64,000 nucleotides of DNA from Streptomyces sp. NBC_01231 (GCA_035999765.1 CP108521.1:6324001-6388000), one strand, 5' to 3'; counted from the stretch's first letter, positions 49,949-59,139 are shown. Notes: generated from the letters alone by a model not told the origin. Translations and numbers: made by a program.

Positions 49949-50611
49949 GTGCTGGGGGACGACGCGGAGCTGACCGTCGCGGTGCTCGCGGCACAGGGTG
50001 GGGACGAGACCGCGTTCCGGACCGTGTACCGCGCCGTGCACCCGCGGCTGCTCGGGTACGTCCGGACACTGGTCGGAGACCCGGACGCCGAGGACGTGAC
50101 CTCCGAGGCCTGGCTGCAGATAACCCGTGACCTGGAGCGGTTCAGCGGCGACGGAGACCGGTTCCGCGGCTGGGCCGCCCGGATAGCCCGCAACCGCGCC
50201 CTGGACCACATCCGCATGCGTGGGCGCCGCCCCGCGACGGTCGGCGACGAGACCGAGCTGACCGGCAAGCCCGCCGAGTCCGACACCGCGGGCGAGGCCA
50301 TCGAGTCCCTCGCCACCGACACCACGCTGTCCCTCATCGCCCGGCTGCCGCAGGACCAGGCGGAGGCCGTCGTGCTGCGCGTGGTCGTGGGCCTCGACGC
50401 GAAGAGCGCGGCCGAGACGCTCGGCAAGCGCCCGGGCGCCGTACGGACGGCCGCGCACCGCGGTCTGAAGCGGCTCGCCGAACTCCTCGACGAGGATCCG
50501 GAATCGGCCGGGGTGCTCGACGCCCTGCCGCCCCCGCGAGAACCGCGCGGAGGTGCGGTGACGTCCGCTGGTGTGACGCATACGCGCGCGCGGACGCAGA
50601 GGGACATGTGA
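49949..50611 (+). CDS. ECF-type RNA polymerase sigma factor, paralogue 2
   Basis: 220 residues. Region 2: VYRAVHPRLLGYVRTLVGDP, AEDVTSEAWLQITRDLERFSG, WAARIARNRALDHIR. Region 4: LPQDQAEAVVLRVVVGLD, AAETLGKRPGAVRTAAHRGLKRL. It carries a C-terminal extension of about 35 residues. GTG 49949 follows GAGGT by eight bases. The near-identical core with the sigma at 47767 indicates tandem duplication with its partner gene. The stop overlaps the start of the membrane-protein gene. Confidence 0.87.
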   Translation: MLGDDAELTVAVLAAQGGDETAFRTVYRAVHPRLLGYVRTLVGDPDAEDVTSEAWLQITRDLERFSGDGDRFRGWAARIARNRALDHIRMRGRRPATVGDETELTGKPAESDTAGEAIESLATDTTLSLIARLPQDQAEAVVLRVVVGLDAKSAAETLGKRPGAVRTAAHRGLKRLAELLDEDPESAGVLDALPPPREPRGGAVTSAGVTHTRARTQRDM

Positions 50612-51717
50612 TGGCCGACGAGCAGTACAGGTGGCTGGACCGCGAAACGGCGGAGCGTTTGCTGAGCGGAGAGTCCCTCGAAGCCGTCGACGTGACCGAC
50701 CGCGACCGGGCCGAGAGGCTCGCCAAAACCCTGGACGCGCTGTCCGTGGAAACCGCAGCTACCAGTGCCGAACTCCCCGGTGAGGCCGCCGCGTTGGCCG
50801 CTTTCCGCACGGTGCGCACGGTGCGCACGGCCCGCGCGGAAAGCCTGCCCGAGGGGCCCGCCGAGCAACGGACCGGCGGGCGGACCGGCCTCGGCGAGCG
50901 CGGTCGCGGCGGTGCCCCCGCCACCCCCGACATCGGTGTCGTGCGCATCGGCGGACCTGGCCGGGGCGACCCGCGCCCCCGCCGGGGCCGAGCGATCCGC
51001 CTGGGACTGGCCGCCGCGCTGGCCGTCGGCATGGTCGGCTCAGCAGCCGCCGTCGCGGTCGGAACCGGAGTCCTGCCATCGCCGTTCGGCCGGGCCGAAC
51101 CGGATCCCGGTGCCTCGGCCTCCGCCCCGGTGACACCGAACCGCCCGCTGGTCTCACCGTCGCCCGGGGCCTCCCGGAGCGAGCCCTCGCCCGGCGGCGC
51201 CACCGGCTCCGGCCAGGGCTCCTCACGCGACACCGCACGAGAGGGGTCCACCCCGGACCCCGGCACCGGCGCCGGCTCCGACGGCCGGGTCGGTCGCCCG
51301 GGGAACGCCTCGCGCGGCTCCCTCTCGGCCTGCCGTGACATGCGTGACGGCAAGGGGCTGACCGCCGACCGCAGGAACGTCCTGGAGGGCGCGGCGGGCG
51401 GCTCCTCGCACGTGAAGAAGTACTGCAAGGCGATGCTGGCCGACAGCGTGTCCGCTGACAACGACGTCAAGAACGGCAAGAACGGCAAGAAGGACCGCGA
51501 GGAGCGCACGAAGAAGGCCGGCAAGGGCGACAAGGACGACGACGGCCACGGTGACGGCAGAGGCCACCGGGGCAGGGGTGCGGGCGGTACCGGAAGCCGG
51601 GGCGGCGAGCACGGCGAGAGCGGCGAGCACGGGGACAGAGGCGGCGACGGGCCGCACCGGGGCTCCGGCGGCAACCGTCACGACCCCGATGGCGGCACCC
51701 GCACCCGCGTCGTTTGA
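50611..51717 (+). CDS. Single-pass membrane protein, probable sigma regulator, with long charged tail
   Basis: 368 residues. Cytoplasmic part of about 130 residues (ERLLSGESLEAVDVTDRDRAERLAKTLDALS, EAAALAAFRTVRTVR), membrane helix (AIRLGLAAALAVGMVGSAAAVAVG), Pro/Ser linker, a two-cysteine module (LSACRDMRDGKGLTADRRNVL through VKKYCKAMLAD), then a tail of about 100 residues rich in Lys, Asp, Gly and His. ATG 50611 has GAGGGA six bases before it; the adjoining GTG 50608 is possible. It is clearly the counterpart of the protein at 48508. Confidence 0.72.
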   Translation: MADEQYRWLDRETAERLLSGESLEAVDVTDRDRAERLAKTLDALSVETAATSAELPGEAAALAAFRTVRTVRTARAESLPEGPAEQRTGGRTGLGERGRGGAPATPDIGVVRIGGPGRGDPRPRRGRAIRLGLAAALAVGMVGSAAAVAVGTGVLPSPFGRAEPDPGASASAPVTPNRPLVSPSPGASRSEPSPGGATGSGQGSSRDTAREGSTPDPGTGAGSDGRVGRPGNASRGSLSACRDMRDGKGLTADRRNVLEGAAGGSSHVKKYCKAMLADSVSADNDVKNGKNGKKDREERTKKAGKGDKDDDGHGDGRGHRGRGAGGTGSRGGEHGESGEHGDRGGDGPHRGSGGNRHDPDGGTRTRVV

Positions 51718-51718
51718 G

Positions 51719-51780
51719 TGTCACACCCTTCTGACCTGCGGTTTCTCAAGTGCTGAAAATTCCTGCGGGCGGGGTGTGAC
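51719..51780. repeat. Inverted repeat GTCACACCC / GGGTGTGAC
   Basis: Nine-base arms at 51720-51728 and 51772-51780 are separated by 43 bases that include an A/T-rich core (GTGCTGAAAATTCC). It begins two bases after the last gene of sigma pair 2. It may be a spaced terminator stem or a pair of binding sites. The rest of the gap to the transpeptidase gene (51781-51971) shows nothing further. Confidence 0.5.
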
Positions 51781-51971
51781 GTTTCTGGGGGCCGGGGCGC
51801 AGTAATGAGTGTGCCGACTGGTCATCGGCCGTCGCACTGAGCCGGGGTTCCCCCCGTACTCACGGCTCGTGCACCTGGCGCGGGCGGGACACGTTCCCCC
51901 GGTCCCGCCCGCGCCCCATACGTCTCCCGCTCGGCAACCACACGTCTCCCGCTCGGGGAGCGCCACGGGAC

Positions 51972-52880
51972 TCACCAGTACACGACGACCTTGTCGCCGT
52001 TCCGCACCCGCGTGAACAGGTCCGCGATCGCCGCCTCGTCCCGTACGTTGACGCAGCCGTGCGAGCCGCCGGAGTAGCCACGGGCGGCGAAGTCGTACGA
52101 GTAGTGCACGGCTTGGCCGCCGCTGAAGAACATGGCGTACGGCATCGGTGAGTCGTAGAGCGTCGACACATGGTGCCGGGACTTCCAGTAGACGCTGAAC
52201 ACACCCTCGCGGGTGGGTGTGTACTGCGAGCCGAAGCGGACCGGCAGGGTCATGAGTGTGCGGCCGTCGACCATCCAGCGCAGGGTGCGGCTGGACTTGC
52301 TGACGCAGAGCACCCGGCCGGTCAAGCAGCGCGGGTCCGGTGCGGCGGCCGGCTGCCCGCCCATCAGGTACAGCTCCCACTTGCCCGGCTCGTGCGTCAT
52401 CCCGAGCAGCCGCTGCCAGGTGACGCTGTCCGTCCGCCCCGTCTTCGGCAGTCCGCGCTTGCCCTGGAAGCCCTCCACCGCCTGCTCGGTCAGGTCGTCG
52501 TACGTCCCCGTCGGCCCGTCGTACAGCCAGGCGACCTGCCGCAGCCGGGCCTGGAGCTCGCGGATGTCCTGTCCGCTGTCGCCCCGCGACCACAGAACGA
52601 CGGGCGCGGGCGAGGGCGAGGCGGGCGCCGCGCTCGGCTCGCCGCCCTTCGTGTCCTCGCCGGAGTCGGTGTCCCTGCCGGTGCCGGTGCTCGCGTCCGT
52701 GTCGGCGTCCGCACCTGCGTCCGTGTCGGCGGAGGCCTTGGGAGGGGTGCTGCCGGAGACGTCGATGTGCACCGGCGAGCGGGACTTCCCGTCCTCGTCG
52801 GAGGGTTGCACCGTGCAGCCGCACACCGTGGCCAGCGCCAGCAGCGCGACGATCGTTCTCCCCACGCCCGTAGTACGCAT
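51972..52880 (-). CDS. Lipoprotein L,D-transpeptidase with peptidoglycan-binding domain
   Basis: 302 residues. Signal peptide with lipobox (IVALLALATVCGC), an Asp/Ala/Thr-rich spacer, a PG_binding_1 domain (LWSRGDSGQDIRELQARLRQV, LTEQAVEGFQGKRGLPKTGRTD) and the YkuD catalytic domain with VHYSYDFAARGYSGGSHGCVNVRDE, including the S-H-G-C motif with the catalytic cysteine and its upstream histidine. It cross-links peptidoglycan stems 3-3 or attaches partners outside the membrane. ATG 52880 has GGGGG upstream. It is divergent from the mutase gene with 180 bases between. Confidence 0.9.
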   Translation of the reverse strand: MRTTGVGRTIVALLALATVCGCTVQPSDEDGKSRSPVHIDVSGSTPPKASADTDAGADADTDASTGTGRDTDSGEDTKGGEPSAAPASPSPAPVVLWSRGDSGQDIRELQARLRQVAWLYDGPTGTYDDLTEQAVEGFQGKRGLPKTGRTDSVTWQRLLGMTHEPGKWELYLMGGQPAAAPDPRCLTGRVLCVSKSSRTLRWMVDGRTLMTLPVRFGSQYTPTREGVFSVYWKSRHHVSTLYDSPMPYAMFFSGGQAVHYSYDFAARGYSGGSHGCVNVRDEAAIADLFTRVRNGDKVVVYW

Positions 52881-53058
52881 CCGAACCCCCGTCGTCTCAC
52901 CGATCCGCCCGGGGCAACCGAATGTGCCGCCGAACCAGCCACCGAAGATGCTCCCCCCGAATCTCCCCCCGAATGACGGCTCGCGAACGGCACGGCATTG
53001 TTGTTTCAGGAACTGGCGAGTGACGGGCGAGTGACTGCTCAGACGGAGGCAACAGACC

Positions 53059-54639
53059 ATGACGCGCGAGTCGGAGTCCGGACTGCCCATCGAGCCGGCC
53101 TACGGGCCTGAGGACCTGGCGGGCTGGGACCCGGCCGAGAAGCTCGGCGAGCCGGGGGCGTACCCGTTCACCCGCGGCGTCTACCCGTCGATGTACACCG
53201 GCCGCCCCTGGACCATGCGCCAGTACGCCGGCTTCGGTACGGCGACGGAGTCCAACGCCCGCTACCGCCGGCTGATCGCCCACGGCACGACGGGCCTGTC
53301 GGTCGCCTTCGACCTGCCGACCCAGATGGGCCACGACTCGGACGCGCCGATCGCGAGCGGCGAGGTCGGCAAGGTCGGCGTGGCCATCGACTCGATCGAC
53401 GACATGCGGGTGCTGTTCGGCGGGATCCCGCTGGACCAGGTCTCGACGTCGATGACGATCAACGCGCCCGCCGCCCTTCTCCTGCTGCTGTACCAATTGG
53501 TCGCGGAGGAGCAGGGGGTGAGCGCGGACAAGCTCACCGGCACGATCCAGAACGACGTACTGAAGGAGTACATCGCGCGCGGGACGTACATCTTCCCGCC
53601 GAAGCCGTCGCTGCGGCTGATCGCGGACATCTTCAAGTACTGCGGGGCCGAGATCCCCAAGTGGAACACGATCTCGATCTCCGGGTACCACATGGCGGAG
53701 GCGGGGGCCTCCCCGGCGCAGGAGATCGCGTTCACCCTCGCGGACGGCATCGAGTACGTACGGACGGCGGTCGCGGCCGGCATGGACGTCGACGACTTCG
53801 CCCCGCGCCTGTCGTTCTTCTTCGTCGCCCGTACGACGCTCCTGGAAGAAGTCGCCAAGTTCCGTGCCGCCCGCCGGATCTGGGGGCGGGTGATGAAGGA
53901 GGAGTTCGGCGCGAAGAACCCCAAGTCGCTGATGCTGCGCTTCCACACGCAGACGGCGGGCGTGCAGCTGACCGCCCAGCAGCCGGAGGTGAACCTGGTC
54001 CGGGTGGCGGTGCAGGGACTGGCCGCGGTCCTCGGTGGCACCCAGTCGCTGCACACCAATTCCTTCGACGAGGCGATCGCCCTGCCGACAGACAAGTCCG
54101 CGCGGCTGGCGCTGCGCACGCAGCAGGTGCTCGCCTACGAGACGGACGTGACCGCGACCGTCGACCCCTTCGCCGGCTCCTATGTCATCGAGAGGATGAC
54201 CGACGACGTCGAGGCGGCGGCGGTCGAGCTGATGACGAGGGTCGAGGAACTCGGCGGCGCGGTCGACGCGATCGAGCACGGCTTCCAGAAGGGCGAGATC
54301 GAGCGCTCCGCCTACCGGATCGCCCAGGAGACGGACTCCGGCGAGCGGGTCGTGGTCGGGGTCAACCGCTACCAGCTCGACGAGGAGGAGCCGTACGAGC
54401 CGCTCCGTGTGGACCCGGCGATCGAGGCCCAGCAGGCGGAGCGCCTCGCGAAGCTGCGGGCCGAGCGGGACCAGGCGGCGGTGGACTCCGCCCTGGACGC
54501 CCTGAAGAAGGCGGCGGAGGGCGAGGACAACGTCCTGTACCCGATGAAGGACGCGTTGCGGGCCCGGGCGACGGTGGGTGAGGTGTGCAACGCGTTGCGG
54601 GGGGTTTGGGGGACGTACGTGCCCTCGGACACCTTCTGA
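53059..54639 (+). CDS. Acyl-CoA mutase large subunit (methylmalonyl/isobutyryl-CoA mutase family)
   Basis: 526 residues, forming only the substrate-binding barrel: [102 protein letters not shown] and [10 protein letters not shown]. There is no C-terminal cobalamin-binding domain (D-x-H-x2-G), so a separate small subunit must supply B12, as in IcmA/IcmB-type mutases. None is encoded within the window. The substrate (isobutyryl, methylmalonyl or other acyl-CoA) cannot be fixed from what I can see. GGAGG lies nine bases before ATG 53059. Confidence 0.9.
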   Translation: MTRESESGLPIEPAYGPEDLAGWDPAEKLGEPGAYPFTRGVYPSMYTGRPWTMRQYAGFGTATESNARYRRLIAHGTTGLSVAFDLPTQMGHDSDAPIASGEVGKVGVAIDSIDDMRVLFGGIPLDQVSTSMTINAPAALLLLLYQLVAEEQGVSADKLTGTIQNDVLKEYIARGTYIFPPKPSLRLIADIFKYCGAEIPKWNTISISGYHMAEAGASPAQEIAFTLADGIEYVRTAVAAGMDVDDFAPRLSFFFVARTTLLEEVAKFRAARRIWGRVMKEEFGAKNPKSLMLRFHTQTAGVQLTAQQPEVNLVRVAVQGLAAVLGGTQSLHTNSFDEAIALPTDKSARLALRTQQVLAYETDVTATVDPFAGSYVIERMTDDVEAAAVELMTRVEELGGAVDAIEHGFQKGEIERSAYRIAQETDSGERVVVGVNRYQLDEEEPYEPLRVDPAIEAQQAERLAKLRAERDQAAVDSALDALKKAAEGEDNVLYPMKDALRARATVGEVCNALRGVWGTYVPSDTF

Positions 54640-54673
54640 GCGGCGTGCCGCGACGGCGAGCGGCTCCCCGAGG

Positions 54674-55222
54674 TCAGTTCGCGCGGTCCGACCAGCCCGT
54701 CGGCAGGTCGCCCGGCGCCACCGACACCACGTACTCGTCGTCCTCGCCGACGTACTCGAAGAGGGTGATCCGGGCGAATTCCGGGACGACGTAGATCGGG
54801 TAGGTCGGGCCCTCGTCGCGGTAGCCGCGCATCTCGTCGAGGTGGTCGTTCTGGAAGAGGACGGTCCGCTCGCCGTGGGTGCGGATCCACTCCGGGAAGA
54901 AGATCACCCCGTGCAGCACCCGCTCGGCGGGCAGCACGTTCACCGACACCGACGTGCCGGTCGGCTCGGTCCAGGAGACCTTGTAGACGCCCTCGGTGAG
55001 CGCGACCAGATCGACTTCCTGGTCCTTCACCCAGCGGCCGCCCACATGGCCGGAGTGGATGCGGTAGTCGATGGTCGTCGCGTTCTTGACGTACATCTCG
55101 TACTGCCAGCCGTTGGCATACGTGTAGATGAAGCGGTGTCCGACGATGCCGGAGAGGTCCTGGTGGGGGACCGGGTCGGTGACTGTGGTCTGGTACCTCG
55201 TGGTCGTGTGCGTCGTACTCAT
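54674..55222 (-). CDS. padC: Phenolic acid decarboxylase
   Basis: A 182-residue cytosolic lipocalin-like enzyme that decarboxylates p-coumaric, caffeic and ferulic acids to vinyl phenols, a detoxification step. It has [39 protein letters not shown] with the active-site tyrosine and arginine region, [16 protein letters not shown], and [23 protein letters not shown] 55222 starts the family-like sequence; ATG 55231 is possible. A perfect operator lies just upstream and the MarR gene diverges from it. Confidence 0.93.
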   Translation of the reverse strand: MSTTHTTTRYQTTVTDPVPHQDLSGIVGHRFIYTYANGWQYEMYVKNATTIDYRIHSGHVGGRWVKDQEVDLVALTEGVYKVSWTEPTGTSVSVNVLPAERVLHGVIFFPEWIRTHGERTVLFQNDHLDEMRGYRDEGPTYPIYVVPEFARITLFEYVGEDDEYVVSVAPGDLPTGWSDRAN

Positions 55223-55235
55223 GCATTTCATTTTT

Positions 55236-55254
55236 CCACAAAATAGTTTTGTGG
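55236..55254. promoter_or_regulatory. Perfect palindromic operator between padC and the MarR gene
   Basis: CCACAAAA-TAG-TTTTGTGG, an 8-bp perfect inverted repeat with a three-base spacer, in an A/T-rich island only 14 bases from the padC start and about 40 from the regulator start. It suits a MarR dimer that represses both genes until a phenolic acid binds. Confidence 0.8.
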
Positions 55255-55292
55255 CAAAACCGCCAGGTCGGAGGGGCGGGCAGAATGGGCGC

Positions 55293-55784
55293 ATGGACAG
55301 CACGGCCGACCGCGACCCGCAGGATGTCGCCCACGAACTCGGGCGGCTGCTCGGCCCGTTGCGCCGCGCGGTGCTCCGGGCGACCCGCACGACCGAAGGG
55401 CTGCCCGAGCTGCCCGAGGCGCAGATCGAGCTGCTGCGCGTGCTGACCGGCGACGGTCCGCTCGCACCGCGCGAGGCGGCGGCCCGGCTGCGGGTGGCGC
55501 CGTCCACGGTGAGCAACCTCGTGAAGGCGCTGGCGGCGGCCGGTCTGGTCGAGCGCACGGCCGATCCCGACGATGCCCGGGCCGTCGTACTGACCCCCTC
55601 GGCCCGGGCCCTCGACCTGCTCGCCCGCTACGACCGTGCCAGCACCTCGGCCCTGGCCGCGGCGGTGGCCGGCCTCCCGCCCGCCGACCGGGCGACCCTG
55701 GCCGCCGCGCTGCCGGTGCTCGACGGACTGGTGCCCGCCCTGGAGGTCAGGGCCGGCGGTCCCGGCCCGGCCCGAACCGCGTGA
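55293..55784 (+). CDS. MarR-family transcriptional regulator
   Basis: 163 residues. The winged-helix core reads [67 protein letters not shown], with the wing Asp-Arg pair (D-D-A-R) typical of MarR. It is divergent from padC and probably represses it at the 55236-55254 palindrome, responding to phenolic acids; in Firmicutes this job belongs to PadR, so the MarR choice is notable. The last 38 bases overlap the convergent monooxygenase gene. ATG 55293 has only a distant leader. Confidence 0.88.
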   Translation: MDSTADRDPQDVAHELGRLLGPLRRAVLRATRTTEGLPELPEAQIELLRVLTGDGPLAPREAAARLRVAPSTVSNLVKALAAAGLVERTADPDDARAVVLTPSARALDLLARYDRASTSALAAAVAGLPPADRATLAAALPVLDGLVPALEVRAGGPGPARTA

Positions 55785-57180
55785 GGTACTCCGCCGACCC
55801 CGCCGCCGTGTCCCCGGCCCAGCCGACGTAACCATCAGGGCGGACGAGGAACAGGCCTGCCCCGTACGCCCCGTGCGCGGGTCCGTGCACGACACGGACC
55901 CGCGCTTTGAGGTCCGGCGCCTCGGTGTCCAGGGCGAGCAGCGTCCAGTGCGGCCCCCGGAACGCGTCGAAGAGGCGGACGCCGGCGACCGTGGCGTCCG
56001 GGGCGCGGTCACCGGCCCGGAGCCCGTCCGGCGTCGGCCGGGTCTCCCGTGTGAGCGTCGACTCCCGGTATCCCAGGCCGAGTTGCCGGGTCGCCCCGCC
56101 CCGCCTGGTCTCGCCGCGGTGGACGCTCGTCGACAGTCCGAGCATCTCCGCGGCGACGGGACGCCGCTCCTCCTCGTAGGTGTCCAGCAGGGCCGCCGGT
56201 GCTCCGTCCCGCAGGACCGCGCCCAGTTTCCAGCCCAGGTTGTAGGCGTCCTGGACGCTGGTGTTCAGGCCCTGGCCGCCGGCGGGGGAGTGGATGTGGG
56301 CCGCGTCCCCGGCGAGGAAGACCCGCCCGGCGCGGAAGCGGTCCGCGAGAGCTGCCCGGGGGCGGAAGTCCGAGGCCCAGCGCACCTCGGTGACGTCCTC
56401 GGGGGCCAGGTGGGAGCGGGTCGCGACGACCTTGCGGATGGCGTCGAGCGAGAGGTCCACCGAGGTCCCCTCCGGGAACTGGGCGACCATCTGGAAGTCG
56501 TCCGTGCCGGCCAGTGGGCAGATCGCGAGGTAGCCCTCGGCTTCCCCGCCCGGCGGGAAGACGTGCCAGTGGTCGCGGTCCAGGCCGGCGATCCGGACGT
56601 CCGCCACCAGCAGGGGGTTCGGGTCGACGGTCTCCCCGGTCATGCCGATGCCCAGCGCACGGCGTACGGTCGAGCGGCCGCCGTCGGCGGCGACCACGTA
56701 GCGCGCGCGGAGGCGGCCCCCCGCCCCTGATCGGGCGGTCGCGCCGAACCGTACGGTCACGCCGTCATCGTCCTGGTCGAGCCCGACGACCTCCCGGCCG
56801 AAGGCGACCCGCCCGCCGAGCTCCGTCAGCCGGGCGAGCAGGATCTCCTGGGTGCGCCACTGCGGCACCATCACCGGCTCGTTGTACGGCGCGTCCTCGC
56901 CTGCCTCCGCCGGTTCGAAGATCCGGTGCTCGCCCACCCGCTGTCCGTCCCGCCAGATCATCTGGACCGGGTAGCCGCCCCCGGCCTCGCGGATCGCGTC
57001 GAGCACGCCGAGGTCGTCGAAGACCTCCATCGTGCGCGGCTGGATGCCCTTGCCGCGTGAGCCGGGGAACAGCGTGTCCGCACGCTCCACCACCAGCGCG
57101 GCCACGCCCTGCCGGGCGAGGTCGATCCCCAGGGCGAGCCCGGTCGGGCCCGCACCCACGATCAAGACGTCCGTATCCAT
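55747..57180 (-). CDS. FAD-dependent aromatic monooxygenase (RdmE/PgaE type)
   Basis: 477 residues: FAD motif VLIVGAGPTGLALGIDLARQG, RTMEVFDDLGVLD, the DG motif VVAADGGRSTVRRALGI, the GD motif VFLAGDAAHIHSPAGGQGLNTSVQDA, and a C-terminal thioredoxin-like domain (LRAGDRAPDATVAGVRLFD) as in polyketide and phenol hydroxylases. It would hydroxylate an aromatic compound with NADPH and O2. ATG 57180 lies behind GGAAGGTGG. Two identical operators stand between it and the divergent TetR gene, so expression is most likely induced by its substrate or a related drug. Confidence 0.9.
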   Translation of the reverse strand: MDTDVLIVGAGPTGLALGIDLARQGVAALVVERADTLFPGSRGKGIQPRTMEVFDDLGVLDAIREAGGGYPVQMIWRDGQRVGEHRIFEPAEAGEDAPYNEPVMVPQWRTQEILLARLTELGGRVAFGREVVGLDQDDDGVTVRFGATARSGAGGRLRARYVVAADGGRSTVRRALGIGMTGETVDPNPLLVADVRIAGLDRDHWHVFPPGGEAEGYLAICPLAGTDDFQMVAQFPEGTSVDLSLDAIRKVVATRSHLAPEDVTEVRWASDFRPRAALADRFRAGRVFLAGDAAHIHSPAGGQGLNTSVQDAYNLGWKLGAVLRDGAPAALLDTYEEERRPVAAEMLGLSTSVHRGETRRGGATRQLGLGYRESTLTRETRPTPDGLRAGDRAPDATVAGVRLFDAFRGPHWTLLALDTEAPDLKARVRVVHGPAHGAYGAGLFLVRPDGYVGWAGDTAAGSAEYLTRFGPGRDRRP

Positions 57181-57193
57181 GGCGCCCACCTTC

Positions 57194-57245
57194 CTTAACG
57201 TTGTTAAGTGCCGCTGGCCATGACGATGCCCTTAACGTTGTTAAG
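57194..57245. promoter_or_regulatory. Two identical TetR operators CTTAACGTTGTTAAG
   Basis: The 15-base palindrome CTTAAC-GTT-GTTAAG occurs exactly at 57194-57208 and 57231-57245, 37 bases centre to centre, one copy next to each divergent gene. The copy at 57231 ends nine bases before the TetR start codon. Confidence 0.88.
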
Positions 57246-57254
57246 CTGTCAAGC

Positions 57255-57905
57255 GTGAACACGGAACGACGAGCCCCACTCGACCGCCGACGAGTCGCGG
57301 ACGCCGCCCTGACGCTCCTGAACCAGGTGGGTCTGGACGGACTGACCCTGCGCGCCATCGCCAAGGAGCTGGACGTCAAGGCACCCGCCCTGTACTGGCA
57401 CTTCAAGGACAAGCAGGCGCTGCTCGACGAGATGGCGACGGAGATGTACCGCCGGATGGTCGCGGGGACGCCCCTGGCCCCCGGCGACAGCTGGCGGGAG
57501 CGGTTGCTGAAGTCCAATCGCGGACTGCGTGCGGCGCTGCTCGGCTACCGGGACGGCGCGAAGGTCTTCAGCGGCTCACGCTTCACCGGCATCGTCCACG
57601 CCGAGCAGATGGAGGACAACCTGCGCCTGTTCACGGGCGCCGGCCTCAGCCTCGCGCAGGCCGTGCGCGCGACCGGGACGACGTACGTCTACACCCTCGG
57701 TTTCGTCACCGAGGAACAGGGCGTCCAGCCGCTGCCCGGCGAGCGCCGCGAGGGCTACGCCATCGAGGAACGCGCCCGCCTCATGGCCGACTTCCCGCTG
57801 TCGGCCCGGGCGGGCGCGGAGCTGTTCCAGGACTACGACCAGCACTTCGAGGAGGGGCTGGCGCTGGTGATCGCGGGGATCGGGGCGCAGTACGGGATCG
57901 AGTAG
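57255..57905 (+). CDS. TetR-family regulator with TetR_C tetracycline-type domain
   Basis: 216 residues. HTH: RRVADAALTLLNQVGLDGLTLRAIAKELDVKAPALYWHFKDKQALLDEMA, the pattern of tetracycline-class TetR proteins, and a C-terminal domain with LLGYRDGAKVFSGSR and TYVYTLGFVTEEQG. It very likely represses itself and the divergent monooxygenase through the twin palindromes. GTG 57255 has no ribosome-binding site, while TAAGCT lies about seven bases before it; a leaderless transcript starting inside the operator is plausible. Confidence 0.92.
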   Translation: MNTERRAPLDRRRVADAALTLLNQVGLDGLTLRAIAKELDVKAPALYWHFKDKQALLDEMATEMYRRMVAGTPLAPGDSWRERLLKSNRGLRAALLGYRDGAKVFSGSRFTGIVHAEQMEDNLRLFTGAGLSLAQAVRATGTTYVYTLGFVTEEQGVQPLPGERREGYAIEERARLMADFPLSARAGAELFQDYDQHFEEGLALVIAGIGAQYGIE

Positions 57906-58005
57906 GCGGAACGGCGCCGGAGCGAGAGACACACACGGCAGCCGGGGAACGAGCCCGAGCCGCGGACCCGAGCAACGGACCCGAGCAACGGACCCGAGTG
58001 AGCCG

Positions 58006-59139
58006 TCAGCGCACCTTCGCCAGTGCCGCCCGCAGCCTCGGCGTCAGCGGCTTCTCGACGTACCGGTTCAGCAGCCAGGCCAGCAGCAGCATCGACAGGA
58101 CCGTCAGGACGAAGGTCGCCGCCGACGGCAGGCCCAGGCTGACGTGCAGAGCGCGCACCACCACCCAGCCGAGGTGCTCGTGGACCAGGTAGAACGGGTA
58201 CGTCAGCGCCCCGGCCACCGTCAGCCAGCGCCAGTCGGCCCAGCCGAACCAGCCGAGCGCGATGGCCGCGACCGCGACGAAACCGAAGGCGACGACGAGG
58301 ACGATCCCGAGCGAGGTGCGGTGGGCGAAGGCGTTCGGGTCCGCGGCGTTCCACAGGCTGCGCACCGCGTAGTGCTGCCCGATGAGGAAGCTCACGGCCA
58401 CGATGCCCCAGGCGTAGACGTCCTTGCGGTCGCGGTGGACGAGGTAGAGGCCGACGCCGCCGATGAAGAACGGGGCGTACTCCGGCATGAACACGATGTC
58501 GAGCAGCGGCTGGTGCGCGCCCTGGGTGATCGCCGCCGCGAGGGTCCAGCCCGCGCAGAACATGATCACGCGCCGACGTGACGCCCCGGGCAGCACGACA
58601 CACAGCGCGAACAGGGCGTAGAAGCGGACCTCCGCCCACAGCGTCCAGCACACGCCCAGCACCCGGTCCACGCCCAGCGGGTACTGGAGCATCGTCAGGT
58701 TCACCAGCGTGTCGCTCGGCGACAGCGCCTTGTAGGTGACCATCGGCAGCGCGAACACCGCCGTCACCAGCAGGACGGCCGCCCAGTAGGCGGGCAGCAG
58801 CCGGGAGGCGCGGGAGGCGAAGAACGACTTCAGGGGCCGGCCCCAGCCGCTCATGCAGATCACGAATCCGCTGATCACGAAAAAGATTTGGACGCCGAGA
58901 CAGCCGTACGCGAAATAGGTGTGCAGCGTGGGGAACTGTTTGTCCGGCGAACTTCCCCAGGCGTGGGTGATCTCGCCGCCCCGGCCGCCGTAGTGATAGG
59001 CGGCCACCATCAGCGCGGCGACGAGCCGCAGTCCGTCGAGGGCGCGCAGCCGGGGCTTTCGCCGGGCGCCGGTCCGTTCCGCCGGGGGCAGCACGGGCGC
59101 GGGCGCGTCGGGCACCGGCCGGACGGTCATGCTGGTCAC
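58006..59139 (-). CDS. Acyltransferase family 3 membrane protein (OafA/YrhL-like)
   Basis: 377 residues with about ten helices. The family start LRALDGLRLVAALMVAAYHYGG carries the conserved arginine and histidine, followed by GCLGVQIFFVISGFVICMSGWGRP, SRLLPAYWAAVLL and VCWTLWAEVRFYALFAL. Such enzymes move acetyl or other acyl groups onto extracellular sugars or cell-wall polymers. GTG 59139 has GAGGGG upstream; ATG 59130 is three codons in. It is divergent from the cell-wall glycosyltransferase genes and could decorate their product. Three 13-base repeats (CGGACCCGAGCAA-like) lie after its stop at about 57960-57999. Confidence 0.87.
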   Translation of the reverse strand: MTSMTVRPVPDAPAPVLPPAERTGARRKPRLRALDGLRLVAALMVAAYHYGGRGGEITHAWGSSPDKQFPTLHTYFAYGCLGVQIFFVISGFVICMSGWGRPLKSFFASRASRLLPAYWAAVLLVTAVFALPMVTYKALSPSDTLVNLTMLQYPLGVDRVLGVCWTLWAEVRFYALFALCVVLPGASRRRVIMFCAGWTLAAAITQGAHQPLLDIVFMPEYAPFFIGGVGLYLVHRDRKDVYAWGIVAVSFLIGQHYAVRSLWNAADPNAFAHRTSLGIVLVVAFGFVAVAAIALGWFGWADWRWLTVAGALTYPFYLVHEHLGWVVVRALHVSLGLPSAATFVLTVLSMLLLAWLLNRYVEKPLTPRLRAALAKVR

